A DNA stretch of 64,000 nucleotides from Picosynechococcus sp. PCC 7002. GTDB lineage: Bacteria; Cyanobacteriota; Cyanobacteriia; Cyanobacteriales; MRBY01. Below are positions 26,054 through 35,173 of this stretch, one piece after another. The DNA is taken from assembly GCF_963860125.1 (NCBI RefSeq), contig NZ_CAWLFA010000001.1, positions 1,550,001 through 1,614,000 of the forward strand. The letters run 5' to 3'. The position numbers and the translations under genes are program-made. Every line of letters starts with the position of its first letter. Within the stretch, counting starts at the first letter, position 1. The notes under the pieces are model-generated. The model was not told the origin of the DNA. It saw nothing but the letters and a program-made list of their open reading frames with translations, and did no database searches.

Positions 26054-26290
26054 TTAATTGTAATCAGGATCTCGCCACCTAACCGTGCCGAAATTAGCGA
26101 TCAGCCCATGGTGCAGCGTCGAGATGAGTGCCACATGCTCAAGATGTGGAAATATCTCTACAATCCTAATGCCCTTTGGCCAGGACGCAACCCCAAGCTT
26201 GCTTTTTTTCACAATTAGTAGCTGTAGGCCGTCGGCGGCAACAAAAGACAATCCCGAAAGAAGCCGCTGATCTGGTTCAGAACGCGCCAC
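26054..26290 (-). CDS. Possible small gene (78 aa), uncertain
   Basis: A GTG-started frame whose product is protein-like in composition (LSFVAADGLQLLIVKKSKLG, then EIFPHLEHVALISTLHHGLI). It lies alone in the gap between a minus-strand gene and cysC, has no good ribosome site and no recognised family. It might be a small gene, a decayed remnant or chance. It is listed because the gap would otherwise be 343 bases of unexplained sequence (26024-26366). Confidence 0.25.
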   Translation of the reverse strand: MARSEPDQRLLSGLSFVAADGLQLLIVKKSKLGVASWPKGIRIVEIFPHLEHVALISTLHHGLIANFGTVRWRDPDYN

Positions 26291-26366
26291 AGTGAGGAGA
26301 TAAATTTCAAAAAAACCCTTCTCCCATTAAACTGTTTATGTTTTGTTTCTGAGGGAAAAAAGTCAC

Positions 26367-26900
26367 ATGGAGCATCGTGGCGTCACAGTTTGGTTCACCG
26401 GTCTGAGTGGTGCAGGGAAAACCACCATTAGCCATGCCCTAGCGGAACGTTTAAAAGCGGCTGGCTGTAAGTTAGAAATCCTGGATGGCGACATTGTCCG
26501 GACAAATCTCACCAAGGGCCTAGGCTTTAGCAAAGAAGACCGCGATGAAAATATTCGTCGGATTGGCTTTGTTTCCCATCTGCTCACCCGCAACGGCGTG
26601 ATTGTCTTTGTTTCTGCTATTTCTCCTTACCGGGAAATTCGCGAAGAAGTGCGGCAACGAATTGGTGATTTCGTCGAGATTTTCGTCAATGCCCCCCTCG
26701 AAGAATGTGAACGGCGGGACGTTAAAGGTCTTTATCAACGGGCAAGAGCAGGTGAAATTAAAGGTTTTACCGGGATTGATGATCCCTATGAAGCTCCCAC
26801 GAATCCTGAAGTGGAGTGCCGCACTGACCTCGAAGAACTCGAAGAAAGCATCGAAAAAGTGATGAAGAAGCTCACCGAACTGGGTTACATTACCCCCTAA
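26367..26900 (+). CDS. cysC: Adenylylsulfate (APS) kinase
   Basis: A 177-residue enzyme that phosphorylates APS with ATP to give PAPS, the active sulfate used by sulfotransferases and by PAPS reductase. Visible: Walker A GLSGAGKTT, the LDGDIVRTNL substrate loop, GFSKEDRDENIRRIGFV, and the FVNAPLEECERRDVKGLYQR stretch that closes over the site, all standard for CysC. The length is normal for the stand-alone bacterial enzyme. The start is ATG 26367 with GAGGG upstream; a longer frame from a TTG is less likely. CysH, the enzyme that reduces PAPS, is 2.6 kb downstream, and two sulfotransferase genes lie at 42-45 kb. Confidence 0.97.
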   Translation: MEHRGVTVWFTGLSGAGKTTISHALAERLKAAGCKLEILDGDIVRTNLTKGLGFSKEDRDENIRRIGFVSHLLTRNGVIVFVSAISPYREIREEVRQRIGDFVEIFVNAPLEECERRDVKGLYQRARAGEIKGFTGIDDPYEAPTNPEVECRTDLEELEESIEKVMKKLTELGYITP

Positions 26901-26934
26901 TTTCTAATTGCAGTCTCAATTGCATAATCTATAA

Positions 26935-26970
26935 AGTGCAGTCCAGGATGATGCTTGGCTGCATTTTTTT
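26935..26970 (+). terminator. Intrinsic terminator after cysC
   Basis: TGCAG...CTGCA forms the stem base with two further pairs above (one wobble), followed by seven T residues (26964-26970). It separates cysC from the convergent tRNA nucleotidyltransferase-family gene. Confidence 0.7.
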
Positions 26971-26981
26971 GTATTTTGTGG

Positions 26982-28211
26982 CTAGTGCAGTTGCGATCGC
27001 CCCCATTCGATCGCTTCGGCTTTGGTGTGAATTTTTCCTTCGACATGGGCCACTTGAATTTCGGTGAGTAAATGACCGATTTGGGGACTGGGGGAAAGGT
27101 GCAACTCATGGATGAGATCCTTCCCTGATAAAAGCGAAACCGGATGGGCGACGGGATCATGGGCGGTGAAATACCGTTGCAGTAATGGTGCTAACGAGGC
27201 ACTGCTGAGGCCAAAACTCCGGGCAACCAGGGCAAGGATCGGAAAAGTGCCCTTAACCGTTTGGAAGAAAAAATATTGTTCTCGCAGGCTCAGGGGTTGC
27301 GCTTGGCTGGCCAACAGTTGGGGGAGCATCTCGATGACGGTGCTGACGGTGCGCAGTTCGTACCGGGGATATTTCAAGCGGGCGATCGCCTGTTGGGCTT
27401 TTTCTGGATCGCTGCCCACCAAACAGGCCAATTTCCCTAGGGCGAGCCAAGCTGTCTCCGTGGCAAATTCGGGGTAGACTGCGGCGAATTCTTGACCAAT
27501 GGCCGTTAACCGTTGCATGCGGTCTAAGCTCGTCTGATCCGCTGCGGGCAACCAATGGGCCAACAAGCCATCCTGAAAGGCCAACTCTAGCCAGCGATCG
27601 CCTTGTGGGTGGTGCAACAAATAGTTCAACTCATGCTGAATTCTTTCGGCTGCAATATTTTTAATCAAAGGGGCCAACTCGCGAATTTGTGCCCTGGTAG
27701 CCGCATCTAAGGTAAAGCCCAACTGCGCCGCCTGGCGATAGGCCCGCAACAACCGCAGGGGGTCGTCGGCCAAATTTTCCGGTGTCACCATCCGCAACAC
27801 CTTATTTTCCAAATCAGCGAGGCCATTGAGGGGATCGACTAAGCAATCAGAACGGATATGGTAGGCGATCGCATTCACACAATAATCCCGCCGCCGCAAA
27901 TCCCGCTCTAGGCTGTCTCCTTCCTGTTGGGCAAAATCCAACGTCCCCTGCCGGAAGACCACCCGGGCAATTTGGCGCATCTCATCGAGTACCACAAAAC
28001 CCGCTTGATATTTTTTTGCAATGGCACGGGCCGTTTCCACTGCCTTTTTGGGGACGACGAAATCAAAATCAATATAATCACTCTGGCGCTGCAAGAGGGC
28101 ATCCCGCACGGCACCACCCACCAAGCAAGCCTCCGCTGGCAATTCCGCCACAGAAAATGGCAAAAGACGTAAAAATTCAGCTAAACGCTCCTTGGGAGAG
28201 TCCAAAACCAT
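26982..28211 (-). CDS. CCA tRNA nucleotidyltransferase / poly(A) polymerase family
   Basis: A 409-residue class II nucleotidyltransferase. The head domain has LVGGAVRDALL (G-G-x-x-R nucleotide motif) and, after it, YIDFDFVV with the metal-binding D-x-D; RRRDYCVNAIAY and DDPLRLLRAYRQAAQLGF are the usual neck motifs. In cyanobacteria, as in some other bacteria, CCA addition may be split between two enzymes (CC-adding and A-adding), so this could be either of those or a complete CCA enzyme; sequence alone does not settle it. The frame is open to an ATG at 28289; ATG 28211 (MVLDSPKERLAEFL) is preferred because the extra 26 residues look unlike the family. Confidence 0.9.
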   Translation of the reverse strand: MVLDSPKERLAEFLRLLPFSVAELPAEACLVGGAVRDALLQRQSDYIDFDFVVPKKAVETARAIAKKYQAGFVVLDEMRQIARVVFRQGTLDFAQQEGDSLERDLRRRDYCVNAIAYHIRSDCLVDPLNGLADLENKVLRMVTPENLADDPLRLLRAYRQAAQLGFTLDAATRAQIRELAPLIKNIAAERIQHELNYLLHHPQGDRWLELAFQDGLLAHWLPAADQTSLDRMQRLTAIGQEFAAVYPEFATETAWLALGKLACLVGSDPEKAQQAIARLKYPRYELRTVSTVIEMLPQLLASQAQPLSLREQYFFFQTVKGTFPILALVARSFGLSSASLAPLLQRYFTAHDPVAHPVSLLSGKDLIHELHLSPSPQIGHLLTEIQVAHVEGKIHTKAEAIEWGRSQLH

Positions 28212-28342
28212 CAATGATGAAACCCGATTAGAATAAGCACGATTAATGAGAATATCATTCCCCCTCCGATTATGGGCAGGGAAATTCAAAAGCGCAAAAA
28301 CACAGGCTAAAATAGGGTCTGCTGTTTGAGGGCACCGACCAA

Positions 28343-29239
28343 ATGAAGGACTTTGTTGTCATCACCTTTTATAAATTTTTCGACTTTCCTGACTACAAAG
28401 AACGGCAACAACCCATTTTTAACTTTGCCGACGAACAAAAAATCATTGGCACCATTCTGTTGGCCCACGAAGGCATCAATGCCACCATTGCAGGGACCCA
28501 AACAGCCCTCGATGCCATGGTGAACTTTCTGCATCAAGATCCTCGCCTCGCAGATCTCACCTACAAAGTTTCAACGGCCCCCAAGCAGCCCTTTAAACGT
28601 CTCAAGGTCAAACTCAAACAGGAAATTGTCACCCTAGGCCAGCCGAACGTTGATCCGAACAATACCGTCGGCACCTACATTGACCCCAAGGATTGGAATG
28701 ACTTGATCCAAAATCCGGATGTGACCCTCGTGGATACCCGCAATGATTATGAAGTGGGTATCGGTACGTTTAAAGGGGCCATTAACCCCAATACCAAATC
28801 CTTCCGCGAATTTCCCGATTATGTCGCCGAAAATCTAGACCCCCAGAAAAATGCGAAGGTGGCGATGTTTTGCACAGGGGGGATTCGCTGTGAAAAGGCG
28901 ACTTCCTACCTGTTAAACCAAGGATTTCAGGAGGTTTACCATCTCAAAGGCGGTATTTTAAAATATCTCGAAGAAATCCCCGTTGCAGAAAGCCTCTGGG
29001 AAGGGGAATGCTTTGTGTTTGATGAGCGGGTCACGGTCAAACATGGCCTAGAAACGGGTCACTATGAACTGTGCTATGCCTGTGGCCATCCCATTGATGC
29101 TGAGGATAAAACGTCGGCGGCCTATGAGATCGGCGTGTCTTGTCCTTACTGTATTGAAGCTCTGACCCCGGAACGGCGATCGCGCTTTGAGGCAAAATGG
29201 CAACAACGGCAACAGATGAAAGCCTGCCAAGCCAGTTAG
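28343..29239 (+). CDS. trhO: tRNA uridine(34) hydroxylase, rhodanese family
   Basis: A 298-residue TrhO (formerly YceA) that hydroxylates the wobble uridine of certain tRNAs with O2, the first step toward cmo5U/mo5U. It has the N-terminal domain (ITFYKFFDFPDYKE; LLAHEGINATIAGT), the linker with KVKLKQEIVTLG, then a rhodanese domain (VTLVDTRNDYEVGIGTFKGA) whose active-site loop is FCTGGIRCEKA with the catalytic Cys. The C-terminal Cys-rich tail (ELCYACGHPIDAEDK and GVSCPYCIE) fits a zinc site. The length is normal. It diverges from the tRNA nucleotidyltransferase-family gene, so two tRNA-modifying genes share a promoter region. Confidence 0.95.
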   Translation: MKDFVVITFYKFFDFPDYKERQQPIFNFADEQKIIGTILLAHEGINATIAGTQTALDAMVNFLHQDPRLADLTYKVSTAPKQPFKRLKVKLKQEIVTLGQPNVDPNNTVGTYIDPKDWNDLIQNPDVTLVDTRNDYEVGIGTFKGAINPNTKSFREFPDYVAENLDPQKNAKVAMFCTGGIRCEKATSYLLNQGFQEVYHLKGGILKYLEEIPVAESLWEGECFVFDERVTVKHGLETGHYELCYACGHPIDAEDKTSAAYEIGVSCPYCIEALTPERRSRFEAKWQQRQQMKACQAS

Positions 29240-29515
29240 ATCGTCAGGGAATCCACAGCAGAATTGGGGAACTTCTCGACTACAATGGGGCTAATTCTTT
29301 GCCAGCATTCATGACGTAACGACATTGACGCGTTGATTTTTGGTAATTCCTAAAGGTATCGAATCTTTGGCGATCGCCCCTAGTCAACCGCACCATTTAC
29401 TAAATCACCCTTACTTACCCGTAAAAGTATGCCACAACTGCATCTTTCCCACCTCAACCCCCGCGCGCAAACCGCCAACCCCCAAGCACAATCAATGCCA
29501 ATGGGAGATGTTCAA

Positions 29516-30265
29516 ATGGGTGGGATGATGCCAGATCTTGATTTAGCGACCGTTAACGAAAAACTCAGCGAAGCCAATGCCGTTGAAGTTGTCCAGTGGG
29601 CGTCCCAGACCTTTCCTGAAGGGCTGATCATGAGTACCAGTTTCGGGATTCAGTCGGCGGTAATGCTCCACCTCGTCACCCAGGTCATCCCGGATATTCC
29701 TGTCGTTTGGATTGACACCGGCTATCTCCCAGAAGCCACCTATCGCTTTGCTGAAGAATTAGGCGATCGCCTCAATCTCAACCTTAAAGTCTATCAGTCC
29801 CCCCTCAGTCCCGCGCGCATGGAAGCCCTCTACGGCAAACTGTGGGAACAGGACAACATCGAAGCCTTTAACCGCTACGATTACATCCGCAAAGTCGAAC
29901 CCATGCAACGAGCCCTCAAGGAGTTAAACGCTAAAGCCTGGCTTGCTGGACTCCGCAAAGGTCAAACCGACCACCGCAAGACCCTCGGTTACGTCGCCAA
30001 ACAAGGCAAGCAGTACAAAATTCACCCAATTTTGACCTGGACTTCTAAGGACGTTTATGAGTATCTAATGGCCCATGATCTTCCCTATCATCCCTATTTT
30101 GATAAAGGCTATGTCACCGTTGGGGATTGGCACTCTAGTCGGCCCTTGATGGCAGGCGATGAAAGCGAACGGGATACCCGTTTCCGGGGCCTAAAACAAG
30201 AATGTGGCTTACACCTTCCCAGCACCTCCGAAGAAGCCCAGAGTTTAGACTCCAGCGGCCTCTGA
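29516..30265 (+). CDS. cysH: PAPS reductase (thioredoxin-dependent)
   Basis: A 249-residue enzyme that reduces PAPS to sulfite with thioredoxin in sulfate assimilation. Visible: the substrate loop [42 protein letters not shown], and a single C-terminal Cys in KQECGLH that forms the enzyme-S-sulfite intermediate. It lacks the paired cysteines that bind the [4Fe-4S] cluster in APS reductases, so the substrate should be PAPS, matching the APS kinase gene nearby. The frame is open to an ATG at 29429 with a Pro/Gln-rich extension; ATG 29516 has GGGAG 8 bases upstream and gives the family's usual length, so it is preferred. Confidence 0.95.
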
Positions 30266-30342
30266 TCAAGTTGCGGTAGTCGAGTTTGCCAGTTTGCCAT
30301 GGCAAGCCATAGACAACAGAGCAATTGTTCATCCCAGAGACT

Positions 30343-30371
30343 AAAAAAAGGCGAATCAATGATGATTCGCC
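30343..30371 (-). terminator. Intrinsic terminator of rplI
   Basis: On the minus strand, GGCGAATCA, a 4-base loop and TGATTCGCC form a perfect 9-bp stem (30371-30350) followed by seven T residues (30349-30343). It ends the rplI transcript; it has no T-run for the plus-strand cysH. Confidence 0.9.
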
Positions 30372-30436
30372 CCTGGGGTTAATAATTTGATTGGATGACA
30401 AAAAATAAATGCCGCAATCCTTTGATTTAAAGCTAT

Positions 30437-30895
30437 CTAGAGGGGGATTACGTCGAATTGAACCGTTGCGGTCACTTCGGGGTGCAGTTTAACCTGGGCT
30501 TCGTAGCTACCAGTTTTGCCAATTTCAGGGAGCGTAATGCCACGACGATCCACATCTTGGCCTGCTCTTTCTTTGATGGCGTCGGCCACATCCTGGGTGG
30601 TTACGGTACCGAAAATTTGATTTTCTTCACCAACTTGCTTGCGGATGATGAGTTTACCCACGGTTTTGAGGGCAACTTTACGCGCTTCGGCGTCCTGGAG
30701 TTCTGCAAGCAGACGTTGACGTTCTTTTTCGCGGCGCTGTTCAACTTGGCGAAGAATGCCGGGGGTGGCGAGGGAGGCAATGCCTTGGGGGAGGAGGTAG
30801 TTACGGGCATAGCCAGGGGCAACTTCAACGAGGTCACCATTGTTGCCTAGCTTGCGCACGTCCTGATTTAGGACTACCTGTAAACGCTTACTCAT
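30437..30895 (-). CDS. rplI: Large ribosomal subunit protein bL9
   Basis: The 152-residue bL9. The N-terminal RNA-binding domain (MSKRLQVVLNQDVRKLGNNG to NYLLPQGIASLAT) is joined by a long helix (LRQVEQRREKERQRLLAELQ) to the C-terminal domain that ends in VQFDVIPL; this dumbbell layout is diagnostic. bL9 binds 23S rRNA domain V, and its long connecting helix reaches out from the ribosome. It is monocistronic here, with its own terminator downstream and a diguanylate cyclase gene ending 57 bases upstream on the same strand. Length and sequence are ordinary. Confidence 0.98.
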   Translation of the reverse strand: MSKRLQVVLNQDVRKLGNNGDLVEVAPGYARNYLLPQGIASLATPGILRQVEQRREKERQRLLAELQDAEARKVALKTVGKLIIRKQVGEENQIFGTVTTQDVADAIKERAGQDVDRRGITLPEIGKTGSYEAQVKLHPEVTATVQFDVIPL

Positions 30896-30952
30896 AATAT
30901 TGACAGAATAATTTTTTCTATAGAAATCTGTTAGCTTCCAGAACTTTAAATT

Positions 30953-32512
30953 CTACAAGTTAAGGGATTGTTTAGGCAAATAGTCCGGATCTGTGTTCTG
31001 TTTTGTGGTATTGGGGCGGGGGGTGTCGTCACCGGCAGATTGTCGCCCTTGTTTTCGCTGCCGCTTATTCCGGTACATTTTCTCGTCAGCTTGTTTCAAT
31101 AGGGTGCGTAGGGACGCATTGCCTGGATATTCCGTATAACTAGCGTAACCAGTACTAATAGAAAGTTGGTAGGGACGCTGTTGTTGTTGGTTGAAGTTGG
31201 CGATCGCCGTTTGGAGTCGTTGGCAAATCAGATCCGCTTCTGCCTGGTTCACCGGCGCAAAACAGGTAAATTCATCGCCCCCCAGCCGGGCCAGAATATC
31301 TGCCCTCCGGAAGCTGTCCCGCAGAATCTGGGCTGCATCGACAATGACGCGATCGCCTACCCCATGGCCCAGGTGATCATTAATCATCTTTAGATTATCC
31401 ACATCGAAGAAAAAGAGCGAGAAAGGCAACTTTTGGCGCTCCAACAAGGATAATTCCTGTTCGACGAGCATAAAGAAACCCCGACGATTGTAAACGCCTG
31501 TCAATTCATCCGTGAGAGACAGTTGACGAATGCGATTTTCGGCTTTTTTCCGTTCCTGCACCTCTTGACGAAGTTTTTGATTGAGGCGGTCTAGTTCCTG
31601 GGTGCGCTCTTTGATCTGCTGTTCTAAAAAACTCACAAGCCCGTACATCTCATTTTGGTTCATCGCCTCCAGCAAATTCGATTGGGTCACCAACCCCAGG
31701 AGTTCGTGGTGCTCCCCAACCACAATCAAGCGGTGGGTTTGGTGTTGTTCCATCAGTTGTTTAGCCTCGATCAAAGAACGATGCACCGCAATTTTGATTG
31801 GCCGGGTCATGGTTTGTTCCGCTGTGATTTTTTTCAAATCCACATCCAGGGAACGTAAATGTAAAATATCCTGTTCTGTGACAATTCCCAGGGGAAACCA
31901 AGCCTGTTCGAGGGTCGGATGGGGTTTAACAATGACAATTGAACCCACACGACATTCCATCATCACCTTAGCCAAGTGCCACATGGATTGTTGGGGGGCA
32001 CCATAAACCACGCGACTCACCATCACTTCTGTGACAAATCGCAGGCGCAGCAAATGCACCGGTTCAATGACACCGCGCAGTAAGCGGTGGGTGATTAAAC
32101 CAAATAGCTTACCTTCTGTGTCTAGAACTGGTAAGTGACGAATCCGATGTTTTTGCAACAGTTGAGAAATATGCAGAGGCGTTAAAGACTGATCCCAAGT
32201 TAGGGAGATGACAGAGGTCGTCATAATTTGCTTTAGGGTGATCTGCTGCCAATTTTGATCTAGGATGACCCATTTCAAGAGGTCGCGTTCGGTCACAATC
32301 CCCTGTAATTGTTGGCCTGCCATCACGAGAATACAACTGGCGCGGCTACTATTGACCTCTAGGGCATCGCTTGTTTTGTCTTGTAACTCACAGGTGCGCT
32401 TTAAACTCGCCATGGTGTTTGCCGCTTCAAGCAAGGTGGTCTCCGCCGCGAGCATAATGGGGTCTTTAATGAGGCATTTTTCAACGGATTTGTAGGAAGT
32501 GAGATCAAGCAT
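30953..32512 (-). CDS. Diguanylate cyclase with CBS domains (CBS-CBS-CBS-CBS-coil-GGDEF)
   Basis: A 519-residue cytoplasmic protein. Four CBS-type repeats fill residues ~1-290 (for example LQGIVTERDLLKWV, HRIRHLPVLDTEGKLFGLIT, FPLGIVTEQDILHL, HRLIVVGEHHELLGLVTQSN); CBS pairs usually bind adenine nucleotides. A coiled coil (KERTQELDRLNQKLRQEVQE) links them to a GGDEF domain (~340-480) with LTDELTGVYNRRGF and the intact active site ARLGGDEF. RRAD just before it matches the R-x-x-D inhibitory site, so cyclic-di-GMP synthesis with product feedback is expected. The C terminus is basic and disordered. ATG 32512 is used; the frame is open to 32584. It neighbours the wzc/wza genes, and cyclic-di-GMP commonly controls exopolysaccharide. 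Confidence 0.93.
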   Translation of the reverse strand: MLDLTSYKSVEKCLIKDPIMLAAETTLLEAANTMASLKRTCELQDKTSDALEVNSSRASCILVMAGQQLQGIVTERDLLKWVILDQNWQQITLKQIMTTSVISLTWDQSLTPLHISQLLQKHRIRHLPVLDTEGKLFGLITHRLLRGVIEPVHLLRLRFVTEVMVSRVVYGAPQQSMWHLAKVMMECRVGSIVIVKPHPTLEQAWFPLGIVTEQDILHLRSLDVDLKKITAEQTMTRPIKIAVHRSLIEAKQLMEQHQTHRLIVVGEHHELLGLVTQSNLLEAMNQNEMYGLVSFLEQQIKERTQELDRLNQKLRQEVQERKKAENRIRQLSLTDELTGVYNRRGFFMLVEQELSLLERQKLPFSLFFFDVDNLKMINDHLGHGVGDRVIVDAAQILRDSFRRADILARLGGDEFTCFAPVNQAEADLICQRLQTAIANFNQQQQRPYQLSISTGYASYTEYPGNASLRTLLKQADEKMYRNKRQRKQGRQSAGDDTPRPNTTKQNTDPDYLPKQSLNL

Positions 32513-32855
32513 AGGTAAAACGCGACAAAAGTTTGCCCTGAAGAAAAAATGACCTGTTGCAATGGGCCACAACGACTCAAGCAACTGGAATGGAGGTGCC
32601 TAGAAGTATTTATGACTCTTTTGTCCATCATAGGTGGGCCATGGATCGGTTGGGGGTTTTCAGCAACGAATCTTGAGCGCTGTTGGCCAGTACCGTGTTT
32701 TGTGAATTGTTTTGCTTGGGTGTTGCTCAAGTGCAAGTGTAGAACTTTCCTCAGTCCCAGCTGTTCCCCAGAAAAAAGCTGGAAATACAAATTTCCCCTC
32801 CTGGTGCGAGAGGGTTATAAAAGATCAGTGGGCGATCGCCTAGAAAGACAAATAA

Positions 32856-35126
32856 TTATTGACGTTTCTTGGACTGGGAACCGTAGTAGGAATAGGAATA
32901 AGAACTGCTAGATGTACCTTTTGTTTGACTATTAGCAACGAGTCCTAAAATTGGAATATTGGCTTGCTTAAAGGTGGCGATCGCCTGGGAAACGGCTGAA
33001 CGCGTAGTTTTATTCAAAGTGACCACTAAAATCACACCATCAGTATGTGAGGCCAACAGACTGGCATCCGCAAGTCCAAGCACTGGCGGCGTATCGTAGA
33101 CAACGAGGTCGAAGGTACGCTCAAAGTCCTTAACCAAATGCTGCATCTTTTGAGAGGCGAGTAATTTTGCTGGATCAGGAGGCAGATCCCCCGCTGGCAG
33201 CACCGAAAAATCCACCAAAGGCATTGGTTTCTGTAAATAGTTATCGATTTCAGTCTCGTTGCTATTGTTTGTAATTACAGTGCTGAGACCCTGCTTTTGA
33301 TTTAAATTGAGACGTTGAGCAACCTGGGGACGCCGCATATCAGAATCAACGAGCAATACTTTCTGACCGAGAATCGCTGCCGTTGGTGCCAAATTCAGGG
33401 CAATTGTTGATTTGCCATCCCCCGGTAGAGCCGAAGCAATAATCACCGAACGTAAAGGGCGATCGGCACTCAGTAATTTTAGATTGGTATGTAGCACCCG
33501 TAGGGATTCAGAAAAGGCAGACGCACCATAATAGCCATAGCCATAGGGCTGATCTCCACCGGTCATTTTTTGCCATGTCCGAGTCGTTGAAGCCGGAATC
33601 AAAGAAGCTAGCCAACGTTGGACACGCAGCATTGGTGGCAAAGACGATGCCGTTGTCCCGGCCATTCCATGTTGTTCTTCGTAGGGAATATTGGCTAAGA
33701 GTGGTAGCTTTGTCCGATTCTTCAGATCATCTGGAGAGTAATAAACATCAGTGAGCTTGTCGAGCAGCAAAGCAGCGCCGACACCCAAGACCGAACTAGC
33801 AATGAAGCCGAGCATCAAGCTCCGTTGAATATTGGGGGAGATCGGTAAGTTAGGACGGGTGGCATCTTCAATGACTTCCCATGGAATCTCCGTTTGTGCC
33901 GCTTGCACTTGTAGAGCTTGGCGTCTTGCTAGGAGCTCTGTCAATGCTTCCGTTGAAATTCCGAGTCGCCGCTGGAGATCGGTATATAGCCGATTTAGGA
34001 CAGCGAGATTCTGAAAGGATTGCTCGACTTCAGCTTGAGCTTGATTAAGGGATGGAATCCGAGCTTGTAAGATGCGGAGTTGATTGGCGGCATCTGTCAC
34101 TTGGGTTGCCCCCACCCGTTCCGCCTCCTGTTGCAGAATCGGCAATAAATTCTGGCGTTCTTCCCTCAACACTTGAATATTTAAGCTCCCCTCTTGGAAA
34201 CGTGTCGATTCTTTGGCAATGTTCGCCTCGACCGACCGCAGTTGACCAAGAACCTGCTGATAGGTTTCTGAATTTTCGAGGGCTGCTAAGGCTCCACTAC
34301 CCCCTTGGAGGGATTGGAGGCGGGTTTGGGCCTGGGCCATCTCTTGTTGCAACTGGAAGCGCTGCTGCTCTAAGGTTGCTGCTTTCTGGGCAAGCTGATT
34401 GAAATGAATTTCTGGCTCGGTGAAATTGTAGTTTTGACGAAACTGTTGAAGCTCTGCCTGCAGAGTATCCACTTCCTGTTGGAGGTCGGGTAATTGTTCA
34501 TCAATGAACTGCAGACCTTGTCTAACGTTGGTTTGGCGGTCGGCCAAGCTATACTCCAGGTACACCGAGCTAAGCTGTTCTAACACCGCTTCAATTTGAT
34601 CAGGGTCTGGATTTTGATAGCTGACTTCGAGAATTTTTGTCTCTCCCGGTCGGGTAATACTGAGATTACTGAGTAGAGTATTGTAGTTAAGGTTAGGATA
34701 TTGTTGCTGCAGTGGTTGAATCACTTTTTGCAGTAATTCGGGACTGCGTAAAACCTGAATTTGAGTAGCGTAGTCTAATTCACCGGATCCGCTACCAAAG
34801 TTTCCGGGCAGGCTCCGGGCTAGGTCAGAAACACTATTGTCGGAATTGACGGGTTCAACTAACAAACGAAACTTCGATAAATAGATTTTTTCTTGGGAAA
34901 ATGTGTTGAAGGTAACCGCCCCCATGCCAACGGTTATCACCCCCAGAATTAACCAAGCTCGCCGCCGCATCACGGATAAAAACTGGCGGAAATCGAAGTC
35001 ATCGCCGTAGTCTACTGGTTGCAATAGAGGAGAGACAGGATACGGTATTGGGGCGACTGCGCCATTTTTTTTATGGCCGTTATTTTGATATTCGAGAACA
35101 GCGTTATTGGTATCTTGTTTATCCAT
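32856..35126 (-). CDS. wzc: Wzc-like polysaccharide co-polymerase and tyrosine autokinase
   Basis: A 756-residue inner-membrane protein controlling chain length and export of exopolysaccharide. After a soluble start, helix 1 (LILGVITVGMGAVTFNTF, ~59-76) opens the Wzz domain; a long coiled coil (~190-400) fills the periplasm; the second helix follows PISPNIQRS near 435. The BY-kinase domain has Walker A PGDGKST (569-574 region), Walker A' LLVDSDMRRP and Walker B VVYDTPP. The C terminus is a tyrosine cluster, Tyr743, 745, 747 and 748 (SYSYSYYG), the usual autophosphorylation tail. It lies 47 bases downstream of the wza-like gene on the same strand, so they are one operon. Confidence 0.95.
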   Translation of the reverse strand: MDKQDTNNAVLEYQNNGHKKNGAVAPIPYPVSPLLQPVDYGDDFDFRQFLSVMRRRAWLILGVITVGMGAVTFNTFSQEKIYLSKFRLLVEPVNSDNSVSDLARSLPGNFGSGSGELDYATQIQVLRSPELLQKVIQPLQQQYPNLNYNTLLSNLSITRPGETKILEVSYQNPDPDQIEAVLEQLSSVYLEYSLADRQTNVRQGLQFIDEQLPDLQQEVDTLQAELQQFRQNYNFTEPEIHFNQLAQKAATLEQQRFQLQQEMAQAQTRLQSLQGGSGALAALENSETYQQVLGQLRSVEANIAKESTRFQEGSLNIQVLREERQNLLPILQQEAERVGATQVTDAANQLRILQARIPSLNQAQAEVEQSFQNLAVLNRLYTDLQRRLGISTEALTELLARRQALQVQAAQTEIPWEVIEDATRPNLPISPNIQRSLMLGFIASSVLGVGAALLLDKLTDVYYSPDDLKNRTKLPLLANIPYEEQHGMAGTTASSLPPMLRVQRWLASLIPASTTRTWQKMTGGDQPYGYGYYGASAFSESLRVLHTNLKLLSADRPLRSVIIASALPGDGKSTIALNLAPTAAILGQKVLLVDSDMRRPQVAQRLNLNQKQGLSTVITNNSNETEIDNYLQKPMPLVDFSVLPAGDLPPDPAKLLASQKMQHLVKDFERTFDLVVYDTPPVLGLADASLLASHTDGVILVVTLNKTTRSAVSQAIATFKQANIPILGLVANSQTKGTSSSSYSYSYYGSQSKKRQ

Positions 35127-35173
35127 GGTAGTTTCGCGCTTAATTTATAAATTTAATTCTTAAAAATTCATCT

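Noticed and set aside
26085..26270. A 61-codon plus-strand frame before cysC
   Set aside because: Cys/Ser-rich, no ribosome site, and less protein-like than the minus-strand frame at the same place, itself uncertain.
32549..32911. A 120-codon plus-strand frame between the diguanylate cyclase and wzc genes
   Set aside because: It overlaps the 3' end of wzc antisense and has an unlikely Cys/Trp-rich composition.
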